From positions 48,448 through 112,447 of the forward strand of contig QXCQ01000091.1 of NCBI GenBank assembly GCA_003576535.1: a stretch of 64,000 nucleotides of DNA, in the 5' to 3' direction. This DNA is from Nakamurella silvestris. Its GTDB lineage: Bacteria; Actinomycetota; Actinomycetes; Mycobacteriales; Nakamurellaceae. This document shows, in pieces, positions 27,267-36,359 of this stretch. The notes beneath the pieces were generated by a model. That model worked only from the letters and a program-made list of their open reading frames with translations, had not been told where the DNA came from and searched no databases. The first letter of the stretch is position 1. The number at the start of each line of letters is the position of its first letter. The translations under genes and the position numbers were made by a program.

Positions 27267-27995
27267 ATGCCACAATGGTCCACCACTCAGCACGTCGTCG
27301 ACTGCCTGCACATCTCGCGATTCGGGACGTACATGTCGGCGGCAGGGCAGGACGTGCCGAAGGCACTCCAGCTCTATCGGTGGAACCTCGAGTTGGCCAG
27401 CGCGTTCTATACGTCGCTCTCCTTGACCGAAGTCGTACTCCGGAACGCGATCGACCGCGAGTTGCGGGTGTGGAACGCCACACAGCCGAACACATCCGGC
27501 GGATTCCACCAGGCGGATTGGCTCCTGGACCCTGCCAGGCCGCTCAACAGCTTGACGAGCAAGATCCGACAGACAGCCATGCGACATGCCGCTGCCGCTC
27601 GCGCTGCTCGTCCGGCGACGCACCCGCGGAAGAACGCCCCGATCAGCCATGACGATCTGCTGGCGCAGCTGACCTTCGGTGTCTTTGTCAAACTGCTACC
27701 CACAGCAGACCCCACCGACAAGGCACACCGGGCAAGGGAGGTGCTGTGGACCGGTGCCCTTGCCAGCGCCTTCCCGGGGACGCCGGAGGACCCGGATGGA
27801 GTCATTGCCGCAGATAGAGCGTCACGACTTCATTCACTCCGGAACAGGGTCGCCCACATGGAGCCGCTCTTGCAGGTGAACGTCCGAGGCCGACACCGGG
27901 ACATGATCCGTCTGGTGGGCAGCATCCGCCCAGAGATTCAAGGATGGTTCTCCGGCACGTCAAGAGTGATGGAGGTCTGGCGCGCAAAGCCGTGA
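27267..27995 (+). CDS. Abi-like HEPN-domain protein
   Basis: This 242-aa protein resembles the Abi/HEPN families. YRWNLELASAFYTSLSLTEVVLRNAIDREL in the N-terminal half is typical of Abi-like proteins. LHSLRNRVAHMEPLL (about 192-206) contains the R-N-R-V-A-H form of the HEPN Rx4-6H ribonuclease motif. Such proteins act as RNases in abortive-infection and toxin-antitoxin systems. No antitoxin (MNT or other) gene is visible. GC content is lower than in neighbours, codon use is less biased, and the gene is flanked by 22-bp direct repeats. Acquisition by transfer is likely. Confidence 0.78.
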   Translation: MPQWSTTQHVVDCLHISRFGTYMSAAGQDVPKALQLYRWNLELASAFYTSLSLTEVVLRNAIDRELRVWNATQPNTSGGFHQADWLLDPARPLNSLTSKIRQTAMRHAAAARAARPATHPRKNAPISHDDLLAQLTFGVFVKLLPTADPTDKAHRAREVLWTGALASAFPGTPEDPDGVIAADRASRLHSLRNRVAHMEPLLQVNVRGRHRDMIRLVGSIRPEIQGWFSGTSRVMEVWRAKP

Positions 27996-28045
27996 GCGTC
28001 GTAGCCGCCGCTGGCGAACGATTCTGGAGGAGTTCTACTGACTTG

Positions 28046-28067
28046 TCGCCGCCATGAAGGACGCCGG
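28046..28067. repeat. 22-bp direct repeat, right copy
   Basis: Identical to 27112-27133. It includes an ATG-AAG-GAC-GCC-GG stretch copied from the pncA 3' end, but here the reading frame runs on into the antisense of lysE and is not a gene. Confidence 0.9.
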
Positions 28068-28074
28068 AAACCGC

Positions 28075-28704
28075 TCAGCGGGCCAGGGTCGCCATCCGGG
28101 CAGCCAGTCCGAAGAACACCGTCCCGGTCACCCGGTCCAGGGTCTTGCGCACCCGGCGTTTGGCGAAGAACGCCTTCGCCCGGTGCGCGACCACGGCGAT
28201 GGTGACGAAGAAGAGGACGTCGCTGATCACCAGGATGACGGCCAGCTGCGCGCTCGTCGCCAGCACCGGTGCCCCCACCGGGATGAACTGCGGCAGGAAG
28301 GCCAGGCAGAACACCATCGCCTTCGGGTTGGCCAGGTTCGTCACCGCACCGGTGCCGAAAGCCTTGGCCGAACTGGGCAGATCGGCGAGTTCACCTTCGG
28401 TGGGCACCTGGTACTTGAAACTCGACCGCCAGGCCCCGAACCCGAGCCAGACCAGCACGATCGCTCCGGCCACCTTGAGCACCAGGAAGGCCGTGGGGCT
28501 GGCAGCCACCAGCCCGGCCACCCCGATCCCGGCGAAGAGCACCCAGGCGAGCACTCCCGCCTCGACCCCGGCCAGGACGATCAGGGCCGACCGCACACCG
28601 TGCACCGCGGAGTGACGGATGATCAGCGCCATCGCCGGCCCCGGCGAGATCGTGATCAGGCAGGAGGCGATGATGAAGGGCCAGAGTACGTTCCAGGGCA
28701 GCAC
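28075..28704 (-). CDS. LysE-family exporter
   Basis: This 209-aa membrane protein has about six segments and the LysE/RhtB pattern: FIIASCLITISPGPAMALIIRHSAVHGVRSALIVLAG near the N-terminus and AFGTGAVTNLANPKAMVFCLAFLPQFI in the middle. It exports amino acids or related solutes. The GTG at 28704 is preferred to a TTG at 28740. The stop codon lies 8 nt from the right-hand 22-bp direct repeat. Confidence 0.88.
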   Translation of the reverse strand: MLPWNVLWPFIIASCLITISPGPAMALIIRHSAVHGVRSALIVLAGVEAGVLAWVLFAGIGVAGLVAASPTAFLVLKVAGAIVLVWLGFGAWRSSFKYQVPTEGELADLPSSAKAFGTGAVTNLANPKAMVFCLAFLPQFIPVGAPVLATSAQLAVILVISDVLFFVTIAVVAHRAKAFFAKRRVRKTLDRVTGTVFFGLAARMATLAR

Positions 28705-28768
28705 CCGCTCAGCGTGACAGATCCCGGCCACGCCGGGCAAGCCGTTTCGCCTGGCCCGGAGACACCGC

Positions 28769-30061
28769 TCAGACCTGCGGGCCCCGTCGGCTGAGACCGT
28801 CGGCGGTGTCGGCGGCCTCCACCTCGTCCCGGCTGATCCCCAGGATGAACAGGACCGGGTCCAGGAAGGGCTGGTTCAAGGTGGTGTCGGCGAACTCGGC
28901 CACCATCGGCTTGGCGTTGAAGGCGATGCCCAGACCGGCCGCCGACAACATGTCGATGTCGTTCGCCCCGTCCCCCACCGCCACGGTCTGGTTCATCGCG
29001 ACACCCGACTCCATGGCGAACCGGGCCAGCGCCCGCGCCTTCCCCTGGCGGTCGACGACCTCACCGATCACCTTGCCGGTGAGCCGGTTGTCGACCACCT
29101 CCAGGGTGTTCGCGGCCACGAAATCCAGTTCCAGTTCGGTGACCAGGTGCCGTGCCACCTGGGTGAAACCGCCGGACACGATGCCGCAGCGGTAGCCGAG
29201 GCGCTTGAGTGTGCGGATGGTGGTCCGGGCACCCGGGGTCAGTTCCAGGCTCCGGCCGACCTCGTCGAGCACCGCCGCGTCCAGACCTTCCAGCATCGCC
29301 ACCCGATGACGCAGGGACTGCTCGAAATCCAGCTCCCCGCGCATCGCGGCGGTGGTGATGGCCTCCACCTCGGCCCGACGTCCGGTGTGGTCGGCCAGCA
29401 GCTCGATCACCTCGCCGGTGATCAGGGTGGAGTCGACGTCGAACACGATCAGGCGTTTGGACCTGCGGGCCAGACCGGCCCGCTGGACGGCGATGTCGAC
29501 CTTGGTCGCGGCGCCGATCTCGGCCACGGCAGCACGGAGGGTCTCGTCGTCCGGGGCGGTGACGGACAGCTCCACCCCCGTCACCGGGTAGTCGGCGATC
29601 CGCTGGATCGTCTCGATGTTGACCCCGAGCTCGCCGAAGCGGCGGGCCAGGGAACCGATGGCCTTGGCCTGCAGAGGTTTGCCCAGCACCACCAGGACGT
29701 GGGTGGGGGTGCGTTTGCTCGACTCCCCGTCGTCACCGATGACCACGTCGACCCGCATCTTCAACGTGTCCATGGCCTGCTCGACGGCCTCCTGCAACCG
29801 CTCGGGGTCGCCGGTGGTCTCCACCACCACGCCCAGGGTCAGTCGCCCGCGGACCACCACCTGGTCGACGTCGACCACGTCGACCTCGTGCTGGCTCAGC
29901 ACGGTGAACAGCAGACCCGTGACACCCGGACGGTCCGCCCCGGACACGGTGATCAGCACCGAGTAGGCCTGGCGCTGACGGCCGAGGTGCTGCTGTTCGG
30001 CCAGCCTGGTCTCGGCCTGGCGTCGTTCGGTGAGGCTGTCGATATGACGCGGTTCGTTCAT
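28769..30061 (-). CDS. serB: Phosphoserine phosphatase with ACT domains
   Basis: This 430-aa enzyme has two N-terminal ACT domains (about 32-110 and 118-195; TVSGADRPGVTGLLFTVLSQHEVDV, HVLVVLGKPLQAKAIGSLARRFGELGVNI). A HAD phosphatase follows (DVDSTL, GIVSGGFTQVARHL, VGDGANDIDMLSAAGLGIAFNAKP). It makes serine from phosphoserine, with ACT-mediated regulation. It lies downstream of ctaD on the same strand, matching the serB2-ctaD order known from mycobacteria. Confidence 0.93.
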   Translation of the reverse strand: MNEPRHIDSLTERRQAETRLAEQQHLGRQRQAYSVLITVSGADRPGVTGLLFTVLSQHEVDVVDVDQVVVRGRLTLGVVVETTGDPERLQEAVEQAMDTLKMRVDVVIGDDGESSKRTPTHVLVVLGKPLQAKAIGSLARRFGELGVNIETIQRIADYPVTGVELSVTAPDDETLRAAVAEIGAATKVDIAVQRAGLARRSKRLIVFDVDSTLITGEVIELLADHTGRRAEVEAITTAAMRGELDFEQSLRHRVAMLEGLDAAVLDEVGRSLELTPGARTTIRTLKRLGYRCGIVSGGFTQVARHLVTELELDFVAANTLEVVDNRLTGKVIGEVVDRQGKARALARFAMESGVAMNQTVAVGDGANDIDMLSAAGLGIAFNAKPMVAEFADTTLNQPFLDPVLFILGISRDEVEAADTADGLSRRGPQV

Positions 30062-30190
30062 CACTGGGCAGCTTTCGACTGGGCTGGGAGGTGGTGGGGA
30101 CGGCTCCGGGTGGGCGACGCGGACGCGCACACCCCCGGACACACCACGGCGCGGTGGCCGAAACGGCCACCGCGCCGGGTGAAGGACTTC

Positions 30191-31924
30191 TTACTCAGGA
30201 ATCCGGATGTGATCGCTGGATTCCGCCTGGGCCAACGGCTGCCAGTTGCGGTTCGGGTGGGCCTCCGCCTTCAGCCGCTCCACCATGTGCGGGTGGTGCA
30301 GTTCGAAGGCAGGACGCTCGGACCTGATCCGCGGCAGGGACACGAAGTTGTGCCGCGGCGGCGGGGAGCTGGTCGCCCATTCCAGGGAGTTCCCGTAACC
30401 CCACGGGTCGTCCGCCGTGGTGATCTCACCGTGACGGTAGGACTTGATGACGTTCCAGATGAACGGCAAGGTCGAGGCACCGAGGACGAACGCCCCGATG
30501 GTCGAGATCGTGTTCAGGGTGGTGAAACCGTCCGTGGGCAGATAGTCGGCGTAACGACGCGGCATACCCATGTTCCCCAGCCAGTGCTGCACCAGGAACG
30601 TCAGGTGGAAGCCGACGAAAGTGGTCCAGAAGTGGAGCTTGCCGAGGGATTCGTCGAGGAACCGCCCCGTCATCTTCGGGAACCAGAAATAGATGCCGCC
30701 GTAGGTCGCGAACGCGATGACCCCGAAGAGCACGTAGTGGAAGTGGGCCACCACGAAGTAGGAGTCGGAGACGTGGAAGTCGATCGCCGGCGCGGCGAGG
30801 ATGACACCGGTCAGACCACCGAAGAGGAAGGTGACCAGGAAGCCGGCGACGAACAGCATCGGGGTCTCGAAGGTCAGCTGCCCCTTCCACATGGTGCCGA
30901 TCCAGTTGAAGAACTTCAGACCGGTGGGCACCGCGATGAGGAAGGTCATGAGGCTGAAGAACGGCAGCAGCACCGATCCGGTGGCGTACATGTGGTGGGC
31001 CCAGACCGCCACCGACAGGGCGGCGATGGACAGGGTCGCGAACACCAGGCCGCGGTAGCCGAAGACGGGCTTGCGGCTGAACACCGGGATGATCTCCGAG
31101 GCGATGCCGAAGAACGGCAGGGCAAGGATGTACACCTCGGGATGGCCGAAGAACCAGAACAGATGCTGGAACAGAATGGCCCCGCCGTTGGCCGGGTCGA
31201 AGACATGGGAGCCGAAATGTCTATCGGCCGCCAATCCGAACAACGCCGCGGTGAGGATCGGGAAGGCGAGGAGAACCAGGATCGCGGTCACCAGGATGGT
31301 CCAGGTGAACACGGACATCCGCCACATGGTCATGCCGGGGGCACGCATGCAGATGATGGTGGTGATGAAGTTGACACCACCGAGGATGGTTCCCAGACCG
31401 GAGACGGCCAGACCCATGATCCACAGGTCACCGCCGACGCCCGGGGAGTTCTCGACTCCGGAGAGAGGGGTATACGCGGTCCAGCCGAAGGCGGCGGCTC
31501 CACCCGGGGTGACGAAGCCGAGCATCGCGATGGTGGCACCGAAGAGGTACAGCCAGTACGAGAAGGCGTTCAGCCGGGGGAAGGCCACATCGGGGGCACC
31601 GATCTGCAGCGGCACGATGTAGTTCGCGAAACCGAAGACGATCGGGGTCGCGTAGAACAGCAGCATGATCGTGCCGTGCATGGTGAAGAGCTGGTTGTAC
31701 TGGTCCGGGGACAGGAACTGCATACCCGGTCGGGCCAACTCGGCGCGCATGATCAGGGCCATGACGCCACCGATCATGAAGAACGCCATCGAGGTGACGA
31801 TGTACATGATCCCGAGGGTCTTCGGATCGGTCGTACGGAACGCGTAGAGGAATTTCGACCCACGCGCAGGACGTTTGACCGGATGAGGTCTGGTCACAAC
31901 GGGGCGGGGAGCGACGGTCGTCAC
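30191..31924 (-). CDS. ctaD: Cytochrome c oxidase subunit I (aa3 type)
   Basis: This 577-aa protein has twelve membrane helices. It keeps the low-spin haem His ([11 protein letters not shown]), the [14 protein letters not shown] block with the His-Tyr crosslink and CuB ligand, HHMYATG (CuB ligands) and [10 protein letters not shown] (haem a3/a ligands). GTG at 31924 has GGAGG at 7-nt spacing, so an upstream in-frame extension was rejected. Other subunits are not in the window; in Actinobacteria ctaD is usually separate from ctaCE-qcr. Confidence 0.95.
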   Translation of the reverse strand: MTTVAPRPVVTRPHPVKRPARGSKFLYAFRTTDPKTLGIMYIVTSMAFFMIGGVMALIMRAELARPGMQFLSPDQYNQLFTMHGTIMLLFYATPIVFGFANYIVPLQIGAPDVAFPRLNAFSYWLYLFGATIAMLGFVTPGGAAAFGWTAYTPLSGVENSPGVGGDLWIMGLAVSGLGTILGGVNFITTIICMRAPGMTMWRMSVFTWTILVTAILVLLAFPILTAALFGLAADRHFGSHVFDPANGGAILFQHLFWFFGHPEVYILALPFFGIASEIIPVFSRKPVFGYRGLVFATLSIAALSVAVWAHHMYATGSVLLPFFSLMTFLIAVPTGLKFFNWIGTMWKGQLTFETPMLFVAGFLVTFLFGGLTGVILAAPAIDFHVSDSYFVVAHFHYVLFGVIAFATYGGIYFWFPKMTGRFLDESLGKLHFWTTFVGFHLTFLVQHWLGNMGMPRRYADYLPTDGFTTLNTISTIGAFVLGASTLPFIWNVIKSYRHGEITTADDPWGYGNSLEWATSSPPPRHNFVSLPRIRSERPAFELHHPHMVERLKAEAHPNRNWQPLAQAESSDHIRIPE

Positions 31925-32162
31925 TAAGGTCCTCCAGCTAATCGGCGCACTGGTACTTCGCCGGGTTACCCCAGCCTCCAAGAGCTTAGTCCGACAAGCG
32001 GTAGAACACCCGCCGGGGGGCCGTGTGTATCCAGGGAAGATTCCCGACTCGTCTGTGTCCTGCACCACTCAGGCCGATCGGCGGCACGTTCCGGCTCTCG
32101 CGGAGGTCCCGGTGCGATCCGCACGACGAGGCCGGTGCGGATCGAGGCAGCAGGTCAGGGCA

Positions 32163-32206
32163 TAAAAAAAGACCCGCTCCTTGGCCTGGGCCAAGAAGCG
32201 GGTCTT
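32163..32206 (-). terminator. Rho-independent terminator after tRNA-Ala
   Basis: Read on the minus strand, AAGACCCGCT-CTTGGCC and its complement form a long hairpin followed by T7. It begins about 10 nt past the tRNA-Ala 3' end. Confidence 0.88.
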
Positions 32207-32215
32207 GCAATCGGG

Positions 32216-32288
32216 TGGAGCTGAGGGGACTCGAACCCCTGACCCCCACACTGCCAGTGTGGTGCGCTACCAGCTGCGCCACAGCCCC
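32216..32288 (-). tRNA. tRNA-Ala (GGC)
   Basis: A 73-nt cloverleaf read on the minus strand: acceptor GGGGCTG with CAGCTCC, containing the G3-U70 wobble that identifies alanine tRNA. The anticodon arm is CCACA-CTGGCAG-TGTGG, anticodon GGC. The T arm carries GGTTCGAGTCC. The 3' CCA is not encoded. Confidence 0.95.
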
Positions 32289-32647
32289 GAACTGCTTGCT
32301 TGAAAAGATTACCAAGAGCGGCCCAGGAGTTCCTAATCGTGAGGTCACGGGGTTGCGGCCCGATGTTGTCCTGGGGAAATGCACCTGAAGTTCGTCCCCC
32401 CACGGCGCGAGGGCCGCAGATTCGTCGAAATCAACCGATTTTCAGCCGGATTCACCCGAATGCGCGACCCTCGGGCCGTCCTTGCAGCTTCGAACCGGCC
32501 CGGAGATCAGGCCCACGACCTGGGCAGACCCGCGTCGGGACCGTTCCAGGGCCGGCTCAGGACTGATCCGGGACCTCTCGGGCCGGCACCGGGAAAGCTC
32601 TCCCCGACTGCACCGGTACCGCCCTGGGGCCGGGACGCTTCCGACGG
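32289..32647. other. Intergenic region between tRNA-Ala and the DsbA-like gene
   Basis: These 359 bp hold the tRNA-Ala promoter (minus strand, near 32290-32340) and the 3' flank of the DsbA-like gene. I see no ORF with a ribosome-binding site and no clear structured RNA. Confidence 0.45.
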
Positions 32648-33436
32648 TCAGCCGGCCGCCAACAGGTCCGGGATCCAGTTGTCGTTGGTGAGGATCTTCA
32701 CTCCGTCACGCAGGACGGTCGGGGTTCCCTCGCCCTTGGCCGCGGCCAGGGCGTCCGAGCTCGCCTGGCCCGTGGTCTTGGCCAGTTCGATGTTCGTGCC
32801 GGCCGTGATGCAGTCAGCGGCCGCTGCGGAGGCCCCCACGGCCGTCGCCTTCGCGGCGAGGTCGTTGTTGCTCGGGTCCGAGTCCCCCTTCTCCTCCGGC
32901 TGGAAGTCACGGCTGAAGAGGGCGTCGTGGAAGGCGGCGAAGACACCCGGGGTGGAGCCGGAGTTCTGCACCACACACATCATCGCCGCATTGGCCCTGG
33001 TCGAGTAGTCCTGGGAGGGCGAGACGCTGTTCAGGAAGATCATGAAGTGGTAGCGGGCGATCACCTTGCCCTCGTTGAGGGGCTGGGCCAGCTCCTGGCC
33101 GAACTGGTACTCGAAGTCCCCGCAGGCCGGGCACATCGGGTCCTCGAAGATGTCGATGACCTTCCCGGTGGTGCCGGCGGCGACGGTGATCACGCCCTCG
33201 GAGATGGTGGCGGTCGTCCTGGTCGCGATGCCGTAACCGTCGTTGCGGCGGACGTCGTTCGCCTTGTTCTGCACCAGGCCGAAGACGACCACCGCAATGA
33301 TTAGCACCACCGCGACGGCCCCGATGATCAGCTGGGTCCGGTTGTTGCTGGTCTTGCGGACCGCGGCGACGGACTCGCGGCGGACGGACTTGCCGCTCGA
33401 CGGGTTCGGACTGGCAGGCGGGCGGTTCGACGGCAC
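32648..33436 (-). CDS. Membrane-anchored DsbA/thioredoxin-like protein
   Basis: This 262-aa protein has a Pro/Ser-rich cytoplasmic head, a membrane anchor (LIIGAVAVVLIIAVVVFGLV, about 35-54), and an extracytoplasmic thioredoxin_4 domain. EDPMCPACGDFEYQFGQEL carries the CPAC redox pair, GTPTVLRDGVKI contains the cis-Pro, and two further Cys (AMMCVV, ADCITAG) are present. It probably forms or isomerises disulfides in exported proteins. The GTG at 33436 has a GAGGAG box; longer in-frame starts were rejected. Confidence 0.87.
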   Translation of the reverse strand: MPSNRPPASPNPSSGKSVRRESVAAVRKTSNNRTQLIIGAVAVVLIIAVVVFGLVQNKANDVRRNDGYGIATRTTATISEGVITVAAGTTGKVIDIFEDPMCPACGDFEYQFGQELAQPLNEGKVIARYHFMIFLNSVSPSQDYSTRANAAMMCVVQNSGSTPGVFAAFHDALFSRDFQPEEKGDSDPSNNDLAAKATAVGASAAAADCITAGTNIELAKTTGQASSDALAAAKGEGTPTVLRDGVKILTNDNWIPDLLAAG

Positions 33437-33756
33437 TGGTGGGTCTCCTCGTTCTTCGTCCGGTCTCGGACTGTTCTGGCGCGTGATCGCGTACAGGGTC
33501 GTACTCGGGGTGATGACGGCCCGGAGGGTGGCACCGGCCCCGGACACGATGTCTCCACTATGCCTGGTCGCGGCACTGCGGCCCTCGGCGTCGGTGTCGT
33601 GCACCGGTACGGAAAAGGCCCGGTCGATGACCTCCGGCACGCCTCGGCGCCACCTCGTCATCGACCGGGCCCTGCCCGAATCGGTTCTATCTCACATCAG
33701 TGCGGTCCTGGGGACCGCCGTACTGGCCCGTACCGGGCGTGTCAGTACCGGGCCTG
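33437..33756. other. Intergenic region between the DsbA-like and FKBP genes
   Basis: Apart from the terminator at 33612-33671 there is a cluster of short CAGTAC/GTACTGGCC repeats at 33718-33775 overlapping the FKBP 3' end. No coding sequence is supported. Confidence 0.45.
33612..33671 (-). terminator. Terminator of the FKBP lipoprotein gene
   Basis: On the minus strand GGCCCGGTCGATGAC pairs perfectly with its complement 25 nt later and is followed by TTTTCC. Confidence 0.75.
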
Positions 33757-34878
33757 TCAGTACTGGCCGGCGATGTCCAGCACGTACACGACCGACGGCG
33801 CGGCCGCCGCTCCGGTCGAGGTGTCACCGGCGGTGGCCGGGACGACCAGCAGCACACGGCTGCCGACCGGGACACCCACCAGGTCCTTGAGGATGCTGGA
33901 GGCACTGATCGGGGCCTGCTGAATGGCTCCGTCCTTCCAGCTGGATCCCCCCTCGGTGCCGTCCCACGGCTGGGCGACGACCTGGAAGACGGCGTTCTTG
34001 CCGTCGGCGATCTTCTCGCCGGTGCCGGTGGCAAGCACGGTCAGCTTGTTGGCGGTCGGCTCGGCGGTGCCGGCCGCGACCTTGACGGTCGGGGCCTCGC
34101 CCAGGGCTCCGGTGACGGTGATACCGGTCGGGGCGGGGTTGGCGACGACAGCATCGGCCTGCCCGCCGGCCGTGGCCGGGAAGGTCTCGACGATGTCGAC
34201 GACGAAGACGATGGTGTCGGTGCCGAGGATGCCTGCCTGGCTGTTGCCGGTCGCGCCGTAGCCGTCCGACGGCGGCAGGGTCAGCAGCACGCGGCTGCCC
34301 ACCTTGGTGCCGACGAGGGCGACGTCCCAGCCGTTCACGACCTGCTGCTTGCCGATGGTGAACCCGGCGGGGGTCCCGCGGTCGAAGGAGCTGTCGAAGG
34401 ACTTCTCGGCGTCCCAGACCTGGCCGACGTAATTGGCGACCAGCAGATCGCCGGCCTTCACCTCGGTGCCGGTTCCCTCGGTGAGGATCTGGCGCTGCAG
34501 GCCGGCGGGGGCGAGCTTGCCTGCCGGGAACTTCAGTTCCGGCTTCTCGCCGAAGGCACCCGTGACGGTGGGCATATCGGCCTTGGGGGCCGGGTCGGCG
34601 ACGGCGGTCGAGGCGGGCTCGGTCGGGCCCTCGGCCGGCGGCGCGGTGGTGTCGGTGCTGTCGGTCGTGTCGGTGCTGTCGGTCGACGGCGTGTCGGTGC
34701 CGTCGGTGGACGGGGCATCGGTGCCGTCGGTGGCCGAGCTGTCGGTGACGGTGGCCGTGGCGGTCGCCGTTGCGGTGTCGCTGGTGGAGCTCGGCGTCGT
34801 GGCCGCATCCGTGCCGCAAGCGGCCAGCACGATCAGCGGCAGCGCGGTGAGTGCGACAAGTGTGGGTCGGATTCGCAT
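33757..34878 (-). CDS. FKBP-type peptidyl-prolyl isomerase lipoprotein
   Basis: This 373-aa lipoprotein has a lipobox at LIVLAAC and a long Thr/Ser/Asp-rich linker (STDSTDTTDSTD type, about 25-100). Two FKBP-like domains follow. The first (about 125-240) has the usual KAGDLLVANYVGQVWDAEKSFDSSFDRGTP, VVNGWDVALVGTKVGSRVLLTLPPSDGYG. The second (about 255-373) keeps the fold (VGVPVGSRVLLVVPA) but lacks most active-site residues, so it is probably a degenerate duplicate. It assists folding of exported proteins. The ATG gives a proper lipoprotein signal. Confidence 0.88.
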   Translation of the reverse strand: MRIRPTLVALTALPLIVLAACGTDAATTPSSTSDTATATATATVTDSSATDGTDAPSTDGTDTPSTDSTDTTDSTDTTAPPAEGPTEPASTAVADPAPKADMPTVTGAFGEKPELKFPAGKLAPAGLQRQILTEGTGTEVKAGDLLVANYVGQVWDAEKSFDSSFDRGTPAGFTIGKQQVVNGWDVALVGTKVGSRVLLTLPPSDGYGATGNSQAGILGTDTIVFVVDIVETFPATAGGQADAVVANPAPTGITVTGALGEAPTVKVAAGTAEPTANKLTVLATGTGEKIADGKNAVFQVVAQPWDGTEGGSSWKDGAIQQAPISASSILKDLVGVPVGSRVLLVVPATAGDTSTGAAAAPSVVYVLDIAGQY

Positions 34879-35068
34879 GAATTCCTCGAGGGTCGGTGCG
34901 GTGGACCGTGTAACGGTACGGGTTGCTCCTGTGGGGAACATGTGCGGGTGAACCGAACGGAACACCAGGGGTGAACAGCCGTTGCCGGTGGTACCGGCGA
35001 CCACGGCCGGTGGCCGGAATTGATCAAGCTCCTGCGGTGCGGTGTCAACGGCGGGGGCGTTTGGCTCT

Positions 35069-35074
35069 TAGGCT
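35069..35074 (+). promoter_or_regulatory. Candidate -10 box (leaderless) of the CBS/MgtE-N gene
   Basis: TAGGCT ends 7 nt before the GTG start. Confidence 0.45.
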
Positions 35075-35081
35075 GTTCCCC

Positions 35082-36359
35082 GTGGTCGCCATCTCGAAGG
35101 TTTTCGTCGCCCAGCTGACCGGTCTGCCGGTCTTCGGCCCTGATGGCGAATCCATCGGCAAAGTGAAGGACGTGGTCGCGGCGTTGCGGCTCGACCGGCA
35201 ACCGCCGCGGGTGCTCGGCATCGTCGTCGAACTCCCGACCCGCCGACCGATCTTCGTGCCGATGCTGCGGGTGAGCAGCATCGAACCCAACGCTGTGACC
35301 CTCACCACAGGATCGGTGTCCCTGCGCCGGTTCGCCCAACGTCCGACCGAACTGCGGATCTTCGGCCAGTTGCTCAACGCCCGGGTCGTCGTCGCGACCA
35401 CCCAGGCGTCGGTGACGATCGTCGACGCGGCGATCGAACGGACCAGGACCAAGGACTGGCTCGTCAACAAGGTGGCCGTCCGCGCCCGCACCGGGCTGAT
35501 CGGCCGACGGCCGCCGTTGCAGGTTCTGGGCTGGAACGACCTGCGTGGCACCGACCTGTTCAAACTGACCGGAACCACGCAAGGCACCCACCAGCTGCTC
35601 GCCAGCTTCGAGGGCATCCGCCCCGCCGATGCCGCCAGCGCCCTGCGCGATCTGCCGGCGGCCCGCCGCTACGAGGTCGCCGACGCCCTGGACGACGAAC
35701 GCCTCGCCGATCTGATCGAGGAACTCCCCGAGGACGACCAGCAGGATCTGCTCACCCACATGGACGAGGCGCGCGCCGCAGACATCCTCGAGGCGATGGA
35801 ACCGGACGACGCGGCAGACATCCTCGGCGAGATGGAGGCCGGGGTCTCGGCCCGACTGCTGGAACTGATGGAGCCGGAGGAGTCCGCTCCGGTGCGTCGG
35901 CTGATGCAGTACTCCTACGACACGGCCGGCGGTCTAATGACCCCGGAGCCGGTCGTACTGACCCCGGATGCCACGATCGCCGAGGCACTCGCCCGCGTCC
36001 GCTCCCCCGATCTGACCCCGGCCCTGGCCTCGATGGTCTTCGTCTGCCGTCCGCCCCAGGCCACGCCGACCGGACGTTATCTGGGTTGCGTGCACACCCA
36101 ACGACTGCTGCGTGAACCACCGTTCGACCTGGTCGCCGGGGCGCTCGACACCGACATGGCCCGGCTGTCGCCCGATGCCGGTCTGCCCGAGGTGACCAGG
36201 TTCCTGGCCGCGTACAACCTGGTCTGCGCACCGGTGGTCGACGACGAGGACCACCTCCTCGGCGCCGTGGCCGTCGACGACCTCCTGGACCACCTGCTGC
36301 CCGACAACTGGCGGGACAACGACGAGCCCGACGGCCCGAACGGGGGCAGCGATGGCTGA
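35082..36359 (+). CDS. PRC-like/MgtE-N/CBS domain protein without transporter
   Basis: This 425-aa soluble protein has an N-terminal PRC-barrel-like half (KVFVAQLTGLPVFGPDGESIGKVKDVV, with a second similar unit near 85-165). The MgtE N-terminal superhelical domain follows (HQLLASFEGIRPADAASALRDLP, EDDQQDLLTHMDEARAADILEAMEPDDAADIL), then a CBS pair (about 285-410; TAGGLMTPEPVVLTPDATIAEAL). The MgtE membrane channel part is absent. In MgtE these domains sense Mg2+. Here they may regulate a partner, possibly the overlapping DUF1003 gene. Confidence 0.85.
   Translation: MVAISKVFVAQLTGLPVFGPDGESIGKVKDVVAALRLDRQPPRVLGIVVELPTRRPIFVPMLRVSSIEPNAVTLTTGSVSLRRFAQRPTELRIFGQLLNARVVVATTQASVTIVDAAIERTRTKDWLVNKVAVRARTGLIGRRPPLQVLGWNDLRGTDLFKLTGTTQGTHQLLASFEGIRPADAASALRDLPAARRYEVADALDDERLADLIEELPEDDQQDLLTHMDEARAADILEAMEPDDAADILGEMEAGVSARLLELMEPEESAPVRRLMQYSYDTAGGLMTPEPVVLTPDATIAEALARVRSPDLTPALASMVFVCRPPQATPTGRYLGCVHTQRLLREPPFDLVAGALDTDMARLSPDAGLPEVTRFLAAYNLVCAPVVDDEDHLLGAVAVDDLLDHLLPDNWRDNDEPDGPNGGSDG

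Noticed and set aside
27112..28067. Classical integrative element with att sites
   Set aside because: Direct repeats are present, but there is no integrase, the segment is under 1 kb, and the right flank does not restore a pncA ending. It is kept as a finding, not called as a mobile element.
29147..31927. A 926-aa open frame on the plus strand
   Set aside because: It is antisense to serB and ctaD, rich in His/Asp/Gly/Arg, with no recognisable domain. The minus-strand genes are certain.
31925..32068. Longer N-terminus for ctaD
   Set aside because: The extension overlaps the presumed promoter region and the GTG at 31924 has a strong ribosome-binding site.
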